Assembly: GCA_910580015.1 (NCBI GenBank)
Contig: CAJTVT010000004.1
Location: 39,851 to 103,850, forward strand
Direction of reading: 5' to 3'
Source of the DNA: an uncultured Lachnospiraceae bacterium
GTDB lineage: Bacteria; Bacillota; Clostridia; Lachnospirales; Lachnospiraceae
DNA length: 64,000 nucleotides
The translations under genes and the position numbers were made by a program. The notes under the pieces are model-generated. The model did no database searches and was not told the DNA's origin. It saw nothing but the letters and a program-made list of their open reading frames with translations. Below, piece after piece: positions 35,269 to 44,594 of the stretch (its first letter is position 1; every line of letters begins with the position of its first letter).

Positions 35269-35529
35269 ATGGAGAAAGTGATTTTTCAGTCTCCCCAAGA
35301 TGGAGAGGCTTTAGAGTGTTATATAATAGAACAGACCCGGATCAACGGGGTAGATTATCTTTTGGTGACAGAGGAAGAAGAAGGAGACTGTGAGGCTTTC
35401 ATTTTAAAGGATCTGTCAGAGAAAGAGGAGGAGGAAGCCATGTATGAGATGGTGGAATCTGAGGAAGAATTGGAATATATATCCAGGATCTTTTCCGAAA
35501 TATTGGAGGATGTGGATTTTACGATATAA
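35269..35529 (+). CDS. DUF1292 family protein (YrzB-like)
   Basis: 86-residue very acidic protein (about one third Glu/Asp), matching DUF1292 in size, composition and position behind ruvX. Start placed at ATG 35269; longer in-frame starts lie inside ruvX. Function is unknown. The last gene of the ireB operon. Confidence 0.85.
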   Translation: MEKVIFQSPQDGEALECYIIEQTRINGVDYLLVTEEEEGDCEAFILKDLSEKEEEEAMYEMVESEEELEYISRIFSEILEDVDFTI

Positions 35530-35854
35530 GTAGATATCAGACAGATGGCAGGCACGCGGAGCTTAAAATGGTCCACGCGCTGTTTTAAAGCGCTTGCATT
35601 GTCTTGGATATAAAACAGGTTATAAAGATTATAACGATAAATCTATAAAATAAAGACATGGTTCCGGGAACAGCAACCGGCATCTGTCCGCAGAACGATA
35701 CAAATGGAAAATAGAATCGGTGAGAGAACGTATGGGATCGATGGTGTTTTGTATGTCTGAACAGAGACAGAAGTGTCGGAATGTGTCTGCCTGTCCCCAG
35801 AGAAGGGAGAGAATCAGGCAGCTCCAGGAACCTATGTGCATTTGGAGGTGCAAT
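35530..35854 (+). other. intergenic region / leader of RNase J
   Basis: 325 bases between the DUF1292 gene and the TTG start of RNase J. A GC-rich hairpin near 35552-35580 (ACGCGGA with TCCACGCG), followed by CTGTTTT, may terminate the ireB operon. A candidate promoter follows at 35599-35626. The rest is an apparently untranslated leader; the in-frame extension from a GTG at 35720 looks unlike RNase J. Confidence 0.5.
35599..35626 (+). promoter_or_regulatory. candidate promoter of RNase J
   Basis: TTGTCT (35599-35604), 16-base spacer, TATAAA (35621-35626). If used, the mRNA leader would be about 220 bases long. Confidence 0.35.
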
Positions 35855-37519
35855 TTGAAAAGAAAAAATAACTCAAAATTGAAGATCATTCCTTTGGGTG
35901 GCCTAGAACAGATTGGAATGAACATTACTGCCTTTGAATACGAAGACAGTATTATTGTGGTGGATTGCGGGTTATCCTTTCCGGAGGATGATATGCTGGG
36001 AATTGATCTGGTGATCCCTGATGTGACTTATCTTAAGAACAATCTAGATAAAGTAAAGGGATTTTTCATCACCCATGGACATGAGGATCATATTGGGGCC
36101 ATTCCCTATGTGCTGAGAGATATCAATGTGCCAATCTATGCCACAAAGCTCACCATTGGTATTATTGAGAATAAGCTGCGGGAACATAATCTTCTCACCA
36201 AGGTAAAGCGCAAGGTTGTAAGATATGGACAGCATATTAATTTGGGATGTTTCCGTGTGGAATTTATTAAAACCAATCACAGCATTCAGGATGCGGCAGC
36301 GCTTGCAATCTATTCACCGGCTGGAGTTGTGGTGCATACAGGAGATTTTAAGGTGGATTATACGCCAGTCTTTGGAGACGCCATTGACTTGCAGCGGTTT
36401 GGGGAGATTGGAAAAAAGGGTGTGTTGGCGTTAATGTGTGACAGTACCAACGCCGAACGTCCTGGTTTTACCAACTCGGAGCGCACAGTGGGAAAGACCT
36501 TTGATAATATATTTGCAGATCATCCCAATACACGTATAATCATTGCCACCTTTGCATCGAATGTGGACCGGGTACAGCAGATCATTAATTCTGCTTGTAA
36601 GTTTGGGAGAAAGGTAGTAGTAGAGGGAAGAAGTATGGTGAATATTATTTCCACTGCTACAGAACTGGGATATCTTCAGATTCCAGAGAATACCTTGATT
36701 GACATTGAGCAGTTAAAAAATTATCCTGATGAGCAGACGGTTCTGATTACCACGGGAAGTCAGGGAGAATCTATGGCAGCGTTGTCCCGTATGGCGGCAA
36801 ACCTTCATAAGAAGGTGACCATCAAGCCAGGTGATACGATCATTTTTAGTTCCAATCCCATTCCGGGCAATGAAAAGGCAGTGTCCAATGTGATAAATGA
36901 ATTATTTATGAAAGGGGCAGAAGTGATTTTCCAGGATGCCCATGTGTCTGGTCATGCCTGTCGGGAGGAGATCAAGCTGATTTATTCTTTGGTGAAGCCC
37001 AAATATGCCATTCCGGTTCATGGGGAGTACAAGCATTTGAAGGCGCAACAGTCCATTGCGCAGGAGCTTGGATATGACAAAGAGCATATATTTATTCTTT
37101 CTTCCGGAAATGTGTTGGAATTGGATGAAAATGATGCGAAGATCACTGGAAAAGTTCCAGTTGGTGATATTTTGGTGGACGGCCTTGGTGTGGGAGATGT
37201 GGGTAATATTGTGCTGCGTGACCGTCAACATTTAGCGGAGGACGGGATTATCATTGTGGTGATGACATTGGAATCTGGCAGCGGACAAGTGATTGCAGGG
37301 CCAGATATTGTCAGCCGTGGTTTTGTGTATGTCAGAGGAGCGGAAAGCTTGATGGACGAGGCAAAACGGGTGCTGGATGATGCTATGGAATATTGTATGG
37401 ACCGAAATATTACAGATTGGGGTAAAATCAAGACAGAGGTAAAAGAAGAACTTGGTGAATTTGTCTGGAAAAAGACAAAGCGCAGGCCCATGATTATGCC
37501 AATTATTATGGAGGTATAG
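35855..37519 (+). CDS. rnj: ribonuclease J
   Basis: Metallo-beta-lactamase/beta-CASP exo- and endoribonuclease central to mRNA decay and rRNA maturation in Firmicutes. The start is most likely the TTG at 35855: GGAGGTG sits 6 bases upstream, and it gives 554 residues, the usual length, starting just before KLKIIPLGGLEQIG. Metal motif THGHEDH (H74, H76, D78, H79), then the beta-CASP domain and the C-terminal domain. ATG starts further upstream have no ribosome site and add unrelated residues. Confidence 0.95.
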   Translation: MKRKNNSKLKIIPLGGLEQIGMNITAFEYEDSIIVVDCGLSFPEDDMLGIDLVIPDVTYLKNNLDKVKGFFITHGHEDHIGAIPYVLRDINVPIYATKLTIGIIENKLREHNLLTKVKRKVVRYGQHINLGCFRVEFIKTNHSIQDAAALAIYSPAGVVVHTGDFKVDYTPVFGDAIDLQRFGEIGKKGVLALMCDSTNAERPGFTNSERTVGKTFDNIFADHPNTRIIIATFASNVDRVQQIINSACKFGRKVVVEGRSMVNIISTATELGYLQIPENTLIDIEQLKNYPDEQTVLITTGSQGESMAALSRMAANLHKKVTIKPGDTIIFSSNPIPGNEKAVSNVINELFMKGAEVIFQDAHVSGHACREEIKLIYSLVKPKYAIPVHGEYKHLKAQQSIAQELGYDKEHIFILSSGNVLELDENDAKITGKVPVGDILVDGLGVGDVGNIVLRDRQHLAEDGIIIVVMTLESGSGQVIAGPDIVSRGFVYVRGAESLMDEAKRVLDDAMEYCMDRNITDWGKIKTEVKEELGEFVWKKTKRRPMIMPIIMEV

Positions 37520-37567
37520 AAAAGTATACTGATTATTTGGCATTACGCAAGAAAGCAAGAGGGTGTT

Positions 37568-37912
37568 ATGAATCAAAATATAGATGGAATTTTGGAAAGT
37601 TTGGTAGAGGCTGTTAAGGAAAGCGAAGAGTATAAGGAATTTTTAAGAATACAGGAGCTGATTCACAATGAGCCAGAGAAAGAAAGAGCAGTCAATGAAT
37701 TTCGGAGACGAAATTTTGAAATTCACAAGCGCAGAGATGTGGATTTATATACAGAGATGGATCGCTTAGAACAGGAATTTGCTCCTCTGCGTTTGGAACC
37801 ACTGGTAAATGATTATTTGACAGCGGAATTGGCGGTATGTCGTATCGTACAGCGTATCAATTACCGTCTGATGCAGGAGATTGAGTTTGACTTGGGGTTT
37901 GAGCATATGTAG
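37568..37912 (+). CDS. YlbF/YmcA-family regulator (DUF964)
   Basis: 114-residue all-helical protein of the YlbF family. The pattern (ILESLVEAVKESEEYKEF, EKERAVNEFRR, then DYLTAELAVCRIVQRI) is typical. In Bacillus, YlbF and YmcA form the Y complex with YaaT and direct RNase Y. Placement right behind RNase J fits a link to RNA decay, though that is inference. GAGGGTG precedes the ATG. Confidence 0.85.
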   Translation: MNQNIDGILESLVEAVKESEEYKEFLRIQELIHNEPEKERAVNEFRRRNFEIHKRRDVDLYTEMDRLEQEFAPLRLEPLVNDYLTAELAVCRIVQRINYRLMQEIEFDLGFEHM

Positions 37913-37944
37913 CAGGTACGATCGCTGCATGCAGGGAGATTGCC

Positions 37945-38325
37945 ATGAAGAACAGCAAGATCATATTGAATGTTTTAAGTAGCGCTTTGAGTATGTTAAT
38001 TATGGTGCTTGCAGCGTTTATCATATTGAGGGCAGGGAATGTAGCTTATGATCTGGGATATCGGATTTTTACAGAACCTGCCCTGGAGGAAGCGCCAGGA
38101 CAGGATAAATCTGTACAGGTGCGAAAAGGAATGAATGTGTTAGAGATTGGAACCTTGCTGGAGGAGAAGCGTTTGGTGGACAGCGGTTTGCTTTTTGCTA
38201 TTCAGCTTCAGATTTCAGATTATAAAGATAAGATCAAAGCGGGAACCTATACCTTGAATACTTCTCAGACAGCAAAGGAAATGATGCAGGTAATGGCGGA
38301 AGAAAATGAGGAAGAACAAGAATGA
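37945..38325 (+). CDS. short YceG/MltG-like membrane protein without catalytic domain
   Basis: 126 residues: an N-terminal membrane helix (about residues 8-30), then the YceG N-terminal subdomain (VQVRKGMNVLEIGTLLEEKRLVDSG and IKAGTYTLNTSQTAKEMMQVM). The large catalytic domain of MltG endolytic transglycosylases, with its essential Glu, is missing, and no remnant lies downstream because trmR overlaps by 4 bases. The position before trmR and trhP equals that of mltG (yrrL) in Bacillus, so this is probably a reduced form. It could bind glycan or a partner but should not cut. Confidence 0.8.
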   Translation: MKNSKIILNVLSSALSMLIMVLAAFIILRAGNVAYDLGYRIFTEPALEEAPGQDKSVQVRKGMNVLEIGTLLEEKRLVDSGLLFAIQLQISDYKDKIKAGTYTLNTSQTAKEMMQVMAEENEEEQE

Positions 38326-38963
38326 TAGTGGGAGAGCGATTAAGCACATATATTAATTCTCTTGACAGCGGAATCCCAGAGTTCTTAATGGAACTTGAGG
38401 AAGAGGCACATAAGACATATGTGCCAGTTATCCGCAAAGAGACGCAAAGTTTGTTAAGACTCCTGCTTGCCATGAACCGCCCACAACGAATTTTGGAGGT
38501 GGGTACGGCGGTGGGGTTTTCTGCGTTGTTGATGGAATATTTTAATCCAGTGCAATGTAAGATTACCACAATCGAGAATTATTCCAAGAGAATTCCCATT
38601 GCTCGGAAGAATTTCACGCGTGCGGGCAAAGAGCAGGTGATAGAATTGCTAGAAGGGGATGCCTCAGAGATCCTAAAAACATTAAGAGAACCCTATGATT
38701 TTATTTTTATGGATGCGGCTAAGGGACAGTACATCCATTTCCTTCCCGAAGCCCTTCGTCTGTTAAAATCTCAGGGTGTGCTAGTTTCAGATAATGTGCT
38801 CCAGGATGGGGATATTATAGAATCCCGTTTTGCAGTGACAAGGAGGAATCGGACCATTCACAAGCGAATGCGTGATTATTTGTATGAACTTACCCACATG
38901 GAGGAATTGGTTACCTCGGTGCTTTCCATTGGGGACGGGGTGACGGTCAGTGTAAGGAGGTAG
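38322..38963 (+). CDS. trmR: tRNA 5-hydroxyuridine methyltransferase (O-methyltransferase family 3)
   Basis: 213-residue class I SAM methyltransferase with ILEVGTAVGFSALLM and FIFMDAAKGQY motifs. The position between an mltG-like gene and a U32 gene matches Bacillus yrrM (trmR), which makes 5-methoxyuridine at tRNA position 34 from the hydroxylated base made by TrhP. The start overlaps the previous stop (ATGA). Without that context it would be called a generic O-methyltransferase. Confidence 0.82.
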   Translation: MIVGERLSTYINSLDSGIPEFLMELEEEAHKTYVPVIRKETQSLLRLLLAMNRPQRILEVGTAVGFSALLMEYFNPVQCKITTIENYSKRIPIARKNFTRAGKEQVIELLEGDASEILKTLREPYDFIFMDAAKGQYIHFLPEALRLLKSQGVLVSDNVLQDGDIIESRFAVTRRNRTIHKRMRDYLYELTHMEELVTSVLSIGDGVTVSVRR

Positions 38964-38966
38964 ATG

Positions 38967-40208
38967 ATGGAGAAACCGGAATTGCTGATACCGGCGAGCA
39001 GCCTGGAGGTGCTAAAGGTTGCAGTGATCTATGGTGCAGATGCAGTGTATATTGGCGGTGAAGAGTTTGGATTGCGAGCGAAAGCAAAAAATTTTTCTAT
39101 GGAAGATATGGAAAAAGGAATTGCATTTGCTCATGCGCATGGGGTTAAGGTGTATGTGACAGCGAATATTCTGGCACATAATGAGGATCTAAAAGGCGTG
39201 GCGACTTATTTCTCCGAGCTGAAAAAGATTGGACCAGATGCACTCATTATCTCGGATCCAGGAATCTTTTCCATTGCCCAGGAGATATGTCCAGATATTG
39301 AGATTCATATTTCCACCCAGGCCAATAATACAAATTATGCAACCTATCAGTTCTGGTATAGACTTGGGGCAAGGCGTGTGGTGTCAGCCAGGGAATTGTC
39401 TCTGGAGGAAATTCGCGGCATTCGACAACAGATTCCAAAGGACATGGAAATAGAGACCTTTATTCACGGGGCCATGTGCATTTCTTATTCTGGCCGTTGT
39501 CTGCTCAGTAATTATTTTACTGGGAGAGATGCCAATCAGGGAGCTTGTACTCATCCCTGCCGTTGGAAATATGCTGTTGTGGAGGAATCTCGGCCAGGGG
39601 AATATTTGCCTGTTTATGAAAATGAGCGGGGGACTTATATTTTTAATTCTAAGGATTTATGTATGATTGAGCATATTCCAGAATTAGTGGAAGCTGGGAT
39701 TAACAGTTTTAAAATAGAAGGTAGGATGAAAACGGCTCTTTATGTAGCTACGGTGGCTCGGACTTACCGGAAGGCCATAGATGATTATTTTATTTCCAGG
39801 GAACGCTATGAAGAGCATATGCCCTGGTATCTGGAACAAATTGTTGGTTGCACTTACCGGCAGTTTACAACAGGATTTTTCTTTGGAAAGCCGGATGAAC
39901 ATACACAGATTTATGACAGCAATACCTATAAGAAAGATTATACGTATCTGGGAATTGTAGGGGAGCAGGACGATAGAGGCTGTAGAATTGAACAGAGGAA
40001 TAAATTCTCAGTAGGGGAACTCATTGAAGTTATGAAGCCAAATGGTGACAATTTTATGGTTACTGTGCAGGCGATCAGAGATGAAGACGGCAATGAGATG
40101 GAGTCAGCGCCCCATCCCAAACAGGTGTTATATATTAATGTAGGACAGCCTTTGGCAAAGTATGACATTTTGCGCAGGCAAGAGAAGGAGGAGCAGGCAG
40201 ATGAATGA
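38967..40208 (+). CDS. trhP: U32-family tRNA uridine-34 hydroxylase (TrhP-like)
   Basis: 413-residue peptidase U32-family protein. It has the family's ELLIPASSLEVLKVAVIYGADAVY-type start, IETFIHGAMCISYSGRC, and the cysteines in NQGACTHPCRW expected to hold an iron-sulfur cluster. TrhP uses prephenate to hydroxylate tRNA U34; the next step is TrmR, encoded just upstream. Two ATGs are adjacent (38964 and 38967); the second has better spacing from AAGGAGG. It is a single U32 protein, whereas Bacillus has two tandem genes. Confidence 0.85.
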   Translation: MEKPELLIPASSLEVLKVAVIYGADAVYIGGEEFGLRAKAKNFSMEDMEKGIAFAHAHGVKVYVTANILAHNEDLKGVATYFSELKKIGPDALIISDPGIFSIAQEICPDIEIHISTQANNTNYATYQFWYRLGARRVVSARELSLEEIRGIRQQIPKDMEIETFIHGAMCISYSGRCLLSNYFTGRDANQGACTHPCRWKYAVVEESRPGEYLPVYENERGTYIFNSKDLCMIEHIPELVEAGINSFKIEGRMKTALYVATVARTYRKAIDDYFISRERYEEHMPWYLEQIVGCTYRQFTTGFFFGKPDEHTQIYDSNTYKKDYTYLGIVGEQDDRGCRIEQRNKFSVGELIEVMKPNGDNFMVTVQAIRDEDGNEMESAPHPKQVLYINVGQPLAKYDILRRQEKEEQADE

Positions 40209-41256
40209 AGACAAGTATGTGGCATATGTAGGAACTTATACGCATGGAAGCAGTGTGGGGATCCATATTTACGACATGAATGTGGAGGAAGGCAAGATGA
40301 TAGAACGAAAGGTGGTTCCGATCAGTAACCCTTCCGACCTAGTGGTTTCTTATAATGGAAGATTCTTGTATTCCATCGCAGACGAAGGAGTTGCAGCATT
40401 TCGTGTTATGGAGGATGGGGATTTGGAGCCCATAAATGAGATGTGGATTGGCGGCATGAGAGGATGTTATGTATCTGTGGACAAAGAGAACCGTTATCTG
40501 TTTGTGGGAGGGTATCATGATGGGAGAGTGACCATGATGAAACTGAATGAGGACGGCAGTATCGGAGAGATTTCCGATGGGATTTTCCATACAGGAATTG
40601 GCAGAAGTATTGCGGAACATAATTACCGACCCCATGTCAATTGTGTGGAGTTGACGCCATGGCAGCGCTACCTTTGTGCTGTGGATGGAGGACTGGATCA
40701 TGTAAAAATCTATCAGATCGATTATGATAAGGGCAAATTGAAGATTGCAGATATTCTCCGAGAGCCCATCGATTCTTCCCCGCGCATGATCCGTTTCAGC
40801 AGAGAAGGGGCCTATGCTTATGTACTGTGTGAGGAGGCCAATGAAATCATTGGTTATCGCTATGAATGTGCGCCAGAAGGTCCTGTGTTCGAGAAAATAC
40901 AGACGGTTCCCACGGTGAATCAGAAGGAAAAGCAAAATTGTGCGGCTTCTGGTATGGAGATCAGCCAGGATGGTAGATATCTGTTCTGTTCCAATGCAGG
41001 TGCTAATTCGGTGATGATTTATGAGATCAACCAGGAAACAGGGGAATTGACAGAAATTTGTGAATCCAAGGTCAGTGGAGATTATCCTAAGACTCTTGCT
41101 GTATTCCCAGATGGAAGACATTTTGTCAGTCTCAATCATGATACGAATCAGATTACCACCTTCAAAGTTGAGTATGACAAGAAGTATTTTATTATGAAGG
41201 GTAGACCCATCTCTATCGATCAGCCCAATTGTATTCATATTCATAAGCTCGTATAG
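40201..41256 (+). CDS. lactonase-family seven-bladed beta-propeller protein
   Basis: 351 residues of repeated beta strands with the 6-phosphogluconolactonase (Pgl/YkgB) family pattern: YVGTYTHGSSVGIHIYD, FVGGYHDGRVTMMKL, PRMIRFSREGAYAYVLCE, DGRYLFCSNAGANSV and FPDGRHFVSLNHD. It may hydrolyse a sugar lactone; the substrate is not clear. GGAGGAGCAGG precedes ATG 40201, and the gene overlaps trhP by 8 bases. Last gene before convergent aroC. Confidence 0.82.
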   Translation: MNEDKYVAYVGTYTHGSSVGIHIYDMNVEEGKMIERKVVPISNPSDLVVSYNGRFLYSIADEGVAAFRVMEDGDLEPINEMWIGGMRGCYVSVDKENRYLFVGGYHDGRVTMMKLNEDGSIGEISDGIFHTGIGRSIAEHNYRPHVNCVELTPWQRYLCAVDGGLDHVKIYQIDYDKGKLKIADILREPIDSSPRMIRFSREGAYAYVLCEEANEIIGYRYECAPEGPVFEKIQTVPTVNQKEKQNCAASGMEISQDGRYLFCSNAGANSVMIYEINQETGELTEICESKVSGDYPKTLAVFPDGRHFVSLNHDTNQITTFKVEYDKKYFIMKGRPISIDQPNCIHIHKLV

Positions 41257-41259
41257 TTG

Positions 41260-41361
41260 CCACTTGACAATCCTGAAAGGATTGTCTGACAGTGGATCGA
41301 TATGTGCTCATTGCACTCATAGAATCAAACGGCTCCCCAGCAGCAGATATAGCAGGGGAGC
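41260..41361. terminator. hairpins between convergent lactonase and aroC genes
   Basis: First hairpin: GACAATCCT (41266-41274) with AGGATTGTC (41278-41286), extended by an outer CCACT/AGTGG pair. Second: GCTCCCC (41332-41338) with GGGGAGC (41355-41361), followed by TGTTT. Neither has a full T run, but together they probably end transcription from both sides. Nothing else is seen up to 41482. Confidence 0.5.
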
Positions 41362-41482
41362 TGTTTCTGAATTATCTTATCAAAATCTTATCGTAGTATT
41401 AGGTGGACGAAAGGTTTCATTCTATTACAGGTGAATTTTCCTTTCTATATGATAGGGAAATAATATGTAACATAGTAAGGTT

Positions 41483-42640
41483 TTACCTAAGAAAAGTCTT
41501 TACAAAATTTTCCAGAAAATCCACTTGTGATCCAGTATGCACCAGTAACAGATCCAATAAGGTCAGTGCAGCCATGCATTCCACCACCACAACCGCTCTG
41601 GGTACGATAATGGGGTCGTGTCTTCCATGGATGGAAATGGAGATCTCTTCTCCAGCCTGATTGACGGTATGTTGTGTGGCAGCAATGGAAGGAGTAGGTT
41701 TAAATGCAGTCCGGAAAATCAGAGGAGCCCCGCTGCTGATTCCACCTAAGATTCCTCCAGCATGGTTGGTGGCAGGGATTGTGTGTCCATCCTTTGTGGT
41801 AAAACCGTCGTTATTTTGGGAACCATTGGAAGAAGCGGCCAGAAAACCATCTCCAATTTCAAAACCTTTGACAGCGCCAATGGAAAAAATAGCTTTTGCC
41901 AGGTTTGCATCCAGCTTATCAAACACTGGCTCCCCAATGCCTGCGGGAACACCAGTAATGATACATTCTACCACACCGCCAGCAGAGTCTGTACGTTTCA
42001 TACATTCTTCCAGATATTCCTGGGCTTTTTGTGCAGAATCTGTATCAGGCATACAGACGGGATTTTCCTGGAGCTGTTCTTGAATCTTCGCAAAGGATAT
42101 ACGATTCTCTGTTACAGAAGCTGCAAGAAGATCCTGAGCAGTCGTTTGTATTGTAACAGGACCGATGGATCGTGCATAGGTCAAAAAAGAGATTCCAAGC
42201 TGATTTAAAAGTTTTACAGCGATGGCGCCTCCAGCGACCCTGCCAATTGTTTCCCGTCCCGAAGAACGGCCGCCGCCTCGGTAATCTCGGAAACCATATT
42301 TTGCATCAAAAGTAAAATCAGCGTGCCCTGGACGATAACAGGTGGCGATGTCTCCATAGTCGCGAGAACGCTGATTTTCGTTGAACACTGCAAGACTGAT
42401 GGGAGTTCCCGTGGTTTTTCCTTCAAAGACACCAGAGAGAATTTTTACCTTGTCTCCCTCTTTGCGAGGAGTAGTGTAACGGGATTGTCCTGGTTTTCTT
42501 CTATCTAAAAAATACTGTATATCGGATTCGCAGAGAGGAAGCCCTGCCGGACAGCCGTCTACCACGACGCCAATTCCTGTTCCATGAGATTCCCCCCAGG
42601 TGGTAATCCGAAAATGAGTGCCAAATGTTGAGCCTGCCAT
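41483..42640 (-). CDS. aroC: chorismate synthase
   Basis: Last enzyme of the shikimate pathway (EPSP to chorismate, reduced FMN dependent). 385 residues with the N-terminal GSTFGTHFRITTWGESHG, the RPGHADFTFDAKYG region, and GGRSSGRETIGRVAGGA and the later SGAPLIFRTAFKPTPS. AGGAGG lies just upstream of the ATG at 42640; a more distant in-frame ATG at 42685 overlaps the promoter and is less likely. Transcribed away from tgt. Isolated from other aro genes here. Confidence 0.96.
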   Translation of the reverse strand: MAGSTFGTHFRITTWGESHGTGIGVVVDGCPAGLPLCESDIQYFLDRRKPGQSRYTTPRKEGDKVKILSGVFEGKTTGTPISLAVFNENQRSRDYGDIATCYRPGHADFTFDAKYGFRDYRGGGRSSGRETIGRVAGGAIAVKLLNQLGISFLTYARSIGPVTIQTTAQDLLAASVTENRISFAKIQEQLQENPVCMPDTDSAQKAQEYLEECMKRTDSAGGVVECIITGVPAGIGEPVFDKLDANLAKAIFSIGAVKGFEIGDGFLAASSNGSQNNDGFTTKDGHTIPATNHAGGILGGISSGAPLIFRTAFKPTPSIAATQHTVNQAGEEISISIHGRHDPIIVPRAVVVVECMAALTLLDLLLVHTGSQVDFLENFVKTFLR

Positions 42641-42675
42641 AATGAAACCTCCTGTATCAATTTTACATGTCAAAT

Positions 42676-42704
42676 ATTCTATCACGTTCTGGAAATCTGT
42701 TCAA
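42676..42704 (-). promoter_or_regulatory. sigma-A promoter of aroC
   Basis: Read on the - strand: TTGAAC (42704-42699), 17-base spacer, TAGAAT (42681-42676). It lies 36 bases upstream of the aroC ATG. Confidence 0.6.
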
Positions 42705-42743
42705 TGGGTGAATCTACAAAATGACAGTTCTACAAATTTTTCA

Positions 42744-42772
42744 TTGAGAAAAAAATAGAAATCTGCTATACT
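42744..42772 (+). promoter_or_regulatory. sigma-A promoter of tgt
   Basis: TTGAGA (42744-42749), 17-base spacer, TATACT (42767-42772), 38 bases before the tgt start. It is back to back with the aroC promoter. Confidence 0.65.
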
Positions 42773-42809
42773 TTTATCTATTACAATTAATGATGGAAAG
42801 GAATACCTT

Positions 42810-43952
42810 ATGTATCGATTAATAAAACAGGAGGGCAGGGCGAAACGCGGAGAATTTCACACGGTGCACGGCGTGATTCAGACACCAGTGTTTATGAATG
42901 TGGGAACTGTGGCAGCGATCAAAGGAGCAGTGTCCACCCAGGATCTGTTGGAGATTGGAACGCAAGTGGAACTGTCCAACACATACCATCTCCATGTGCG
43001 TCCAGGAGATGAGATTATCAAAAAATTGGGAGGACTCCACAAATTTATGGTCTGGGACCGGCCAATTCTTACAGATTCTGGTGGATTTCAAGTATTTTCT
43101 CTTGCAGGACTTCGTAAAATCAAGGAGGAAGGGGTATATTTTCAATCTCATATCGATGGAAAGAAAATATTTATGGGGCCAGAGGAGAGTATGCAAATTC
43201 AATCAAATCTGGCGTCAACGATCGCGATGGCATTTGATGAGTGTCCTTCCAGTGTGGCGGAACGCTCTTATGTGGAAGCTTCTGTGTCTCGCACCACTCG
43301 TTGGCTTGGCCGTTGTAAGCGGGAGATGGAGAGACTCAATGGACTGGAAACAACCATTAATCAGAAGCAGATGCTGTTCGGTATCAACCAGGGAGCCATT
43401 TTTGATGATATACGGATCGATCATGCCAAAGCCATTTCAGAGTTGGATTTGGATGGTTATGCGGTTGGTGGACTGGCTGTGGGGGAGAGCCATGAACAGA
43501 TGTACCATATTCTGGATGTGACGGTTCCTCATCTTCCAGTGGACAAGCCCACATATTTGATGGGAGTAGGGACTCCTGCCAATATTTTGGAGGCTGTGGA
43601 GCGTGGCGTAGATTTCTTTGACTGTGTATATCCCAGCCGGAATGGACGACATGGACATGTATATACCAATCAGGGGAAATTAAATCTTTTCAACCAGAAA
43701 TATGAGCTGGATTCAAAACCCATCGAGGAGGGATGTCAGTGTCCAGCTTGTCGCCATTACAGTAGAGCTTACATTCGCCATCTGCTGAAAGCAAAAGAAA
43801 TGCTTGGGATGCGCCTCTGCGTGCTCCATAATCTGTACTTTTACAATACGATGATGGAAGAAATTCGGGAAGCTTTGGATGCTGGGCGATTCCAGTCCTA
43901 CAAGGAAGAAAAGCTTTATGGTATGGCACAAAGTAAGACGGCACAAGTATAA
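42810..43952 (+). CDS. tgt: tRNA-guanine transglycosylase
   Basis: Exchanges guanine 34 for preQ1 in queuosine biosynthesis. 380 residues: TNTYHL-like NTYHLHVRPG segment, the catalytic-site DSGGFQVFSL, the VGGLAVGES motif, YPSRNGRHGHVYT, and the zinc site CQCPAC with the later Cys/His around LLKAKEMLGMRL. Queuosine precursors are not encoded in the window. Confidence 0.96.
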   Translation: MYRLIKQEGRAKRGEFHTVHGVIQTPVFMNVGTVAAIKGAVSTQDLLEIGTQVELSNTYHLHVRPGDEIIKKLGGLHKFMVWDRPILTDSGGFQVFSLAGLRKIKEEGVYFQSHIDGKKIFMGPEESMQIQSNLASTIAMAFDECPSSVAERSYVEASVSRTTRWLGRCKREMERLNGLETTINQKQMLFGINQGAIFDDIRIDHAKAISELDLDGYAVGGLAVGESHEQMYHILDVTVPHLPVDKPTYLMGVGTPANILEAVERGVDFFDCVYPSRNGRHGHVYTNQGKLNLFNQKYELDSKPIEEGCQCPACRHYSRAYIRHLLKAKEMLGMRLCVLHNLYFYNTMMEEIREALDAGRFQSYKEEKLYGMAQSKTAQV

Positions 43953-43978
43953 AAATCTTATAAAATATCGGAAAAAGC

Positions 43979-44007
43979 TTGCCCTGGGATGCTATTTTGT
44001 GTAGAAT
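43979..44007 (+). promoter_or_regulatory. candidate promoter of yajC
   Basis: TTGCCC (43979-43984), 17-base spacer, TAGAAT (44002-44007), about 67 bases upstream of yajC. Confidence 0.5.
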
Positions 44008-44073
44008 AGTATAAGCGTGTAAAATTACGCAGAAGAAAATGAGAGTGAAACAGGAGAAGCAGGAGGAAAAAAT

Positions 44074-44397
44074 ATGTCTATTTTAGCCCAGGAAGCAGCA
44101 GGCAGTATGACCGGATTTTCCCTGATCTGGATTATTGTGATGCTGGTAGCTCTTTATTTTATGATGATCCGTCCACAACAGAAAGAGGCAAAACGCAAAA
44201 ATGCTATGATGTCAGAACTTGCTGTGGGGGACACAATTTTGACTACCAGTGGATTTTATGGAACCGTCATTGATATGACAGAAGACACTGTGATTGTGGA
44301 ATTTGGGAATAACAAGAATTGCCGGATTCCCATGCAGAAATCAGCGATTGCGTTGGTGGAGAAGCCACAGGATGCAGTGGAAAAAGAGAATAAATGA
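44074..44397 (+). CDS. yajC: preprotein translocase subunit YajC
   Basis: 107 residues with one membrane helix (about residues 14-33, SLIWIIVMLVALYFMMI) followed at once by the family motif RPQQKEAKRK and a small beta-rich cytoplasmic domain (VGDTILTTSGFYGTVIDM). YajC joins SecD-SecF at the translocon. It follows tgt, as in many bacteria; secDF is not in the window. GGAGGAAA precedes the ATG. Confidence 0.93.
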   Translation: MSILAQEAAGSMTGFSLIWIIVMLVALYFMMIRPQQKEAKRKNAMMSELAVGDTILTTSGFYGTVIDMTEDTVIVEFGNNKNCRIPMQKSAIALVEKPQDAVEKENK

Positions 44398-44407
44398 GAA
44401 TATTAAG

Positions 44408-44437
44408 ACACTCTCAGCTTTTGCGGGGAGTGTTTTG
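44408..44437 (+). terminator. intrinsic terminator after yajC
   Basis: ACACTC (44408-44413) pairs with GAGTGT (44428-44433), extended by two inner pairs, and runs into TTTT (44433-44436). It begins 11 bases after the yajC stop. Confidence 0.65.
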
Positions 44438-44594
44438 CTCATTTCATTTGTATTCCATCTGGACAGAAAGTATTTTTAAACAATTAGAATAGTATTGTGG
44501 ATTTACCATAACAATAGATTATGATAAGTATAAAAAAGAAAAATATCCCTTCAGGTTGAAATCCAAACATAAATATAATATAGTAATTATCATC

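Noticed and set aside
35720..35854. Longer N-terminus for RNase J from a GTG at 35720
   Set aside because: The extra 45 residues are cysteine and arginine-rich and unlike the family; TTG 35855 has a proper ribosome site and gives the normal length.
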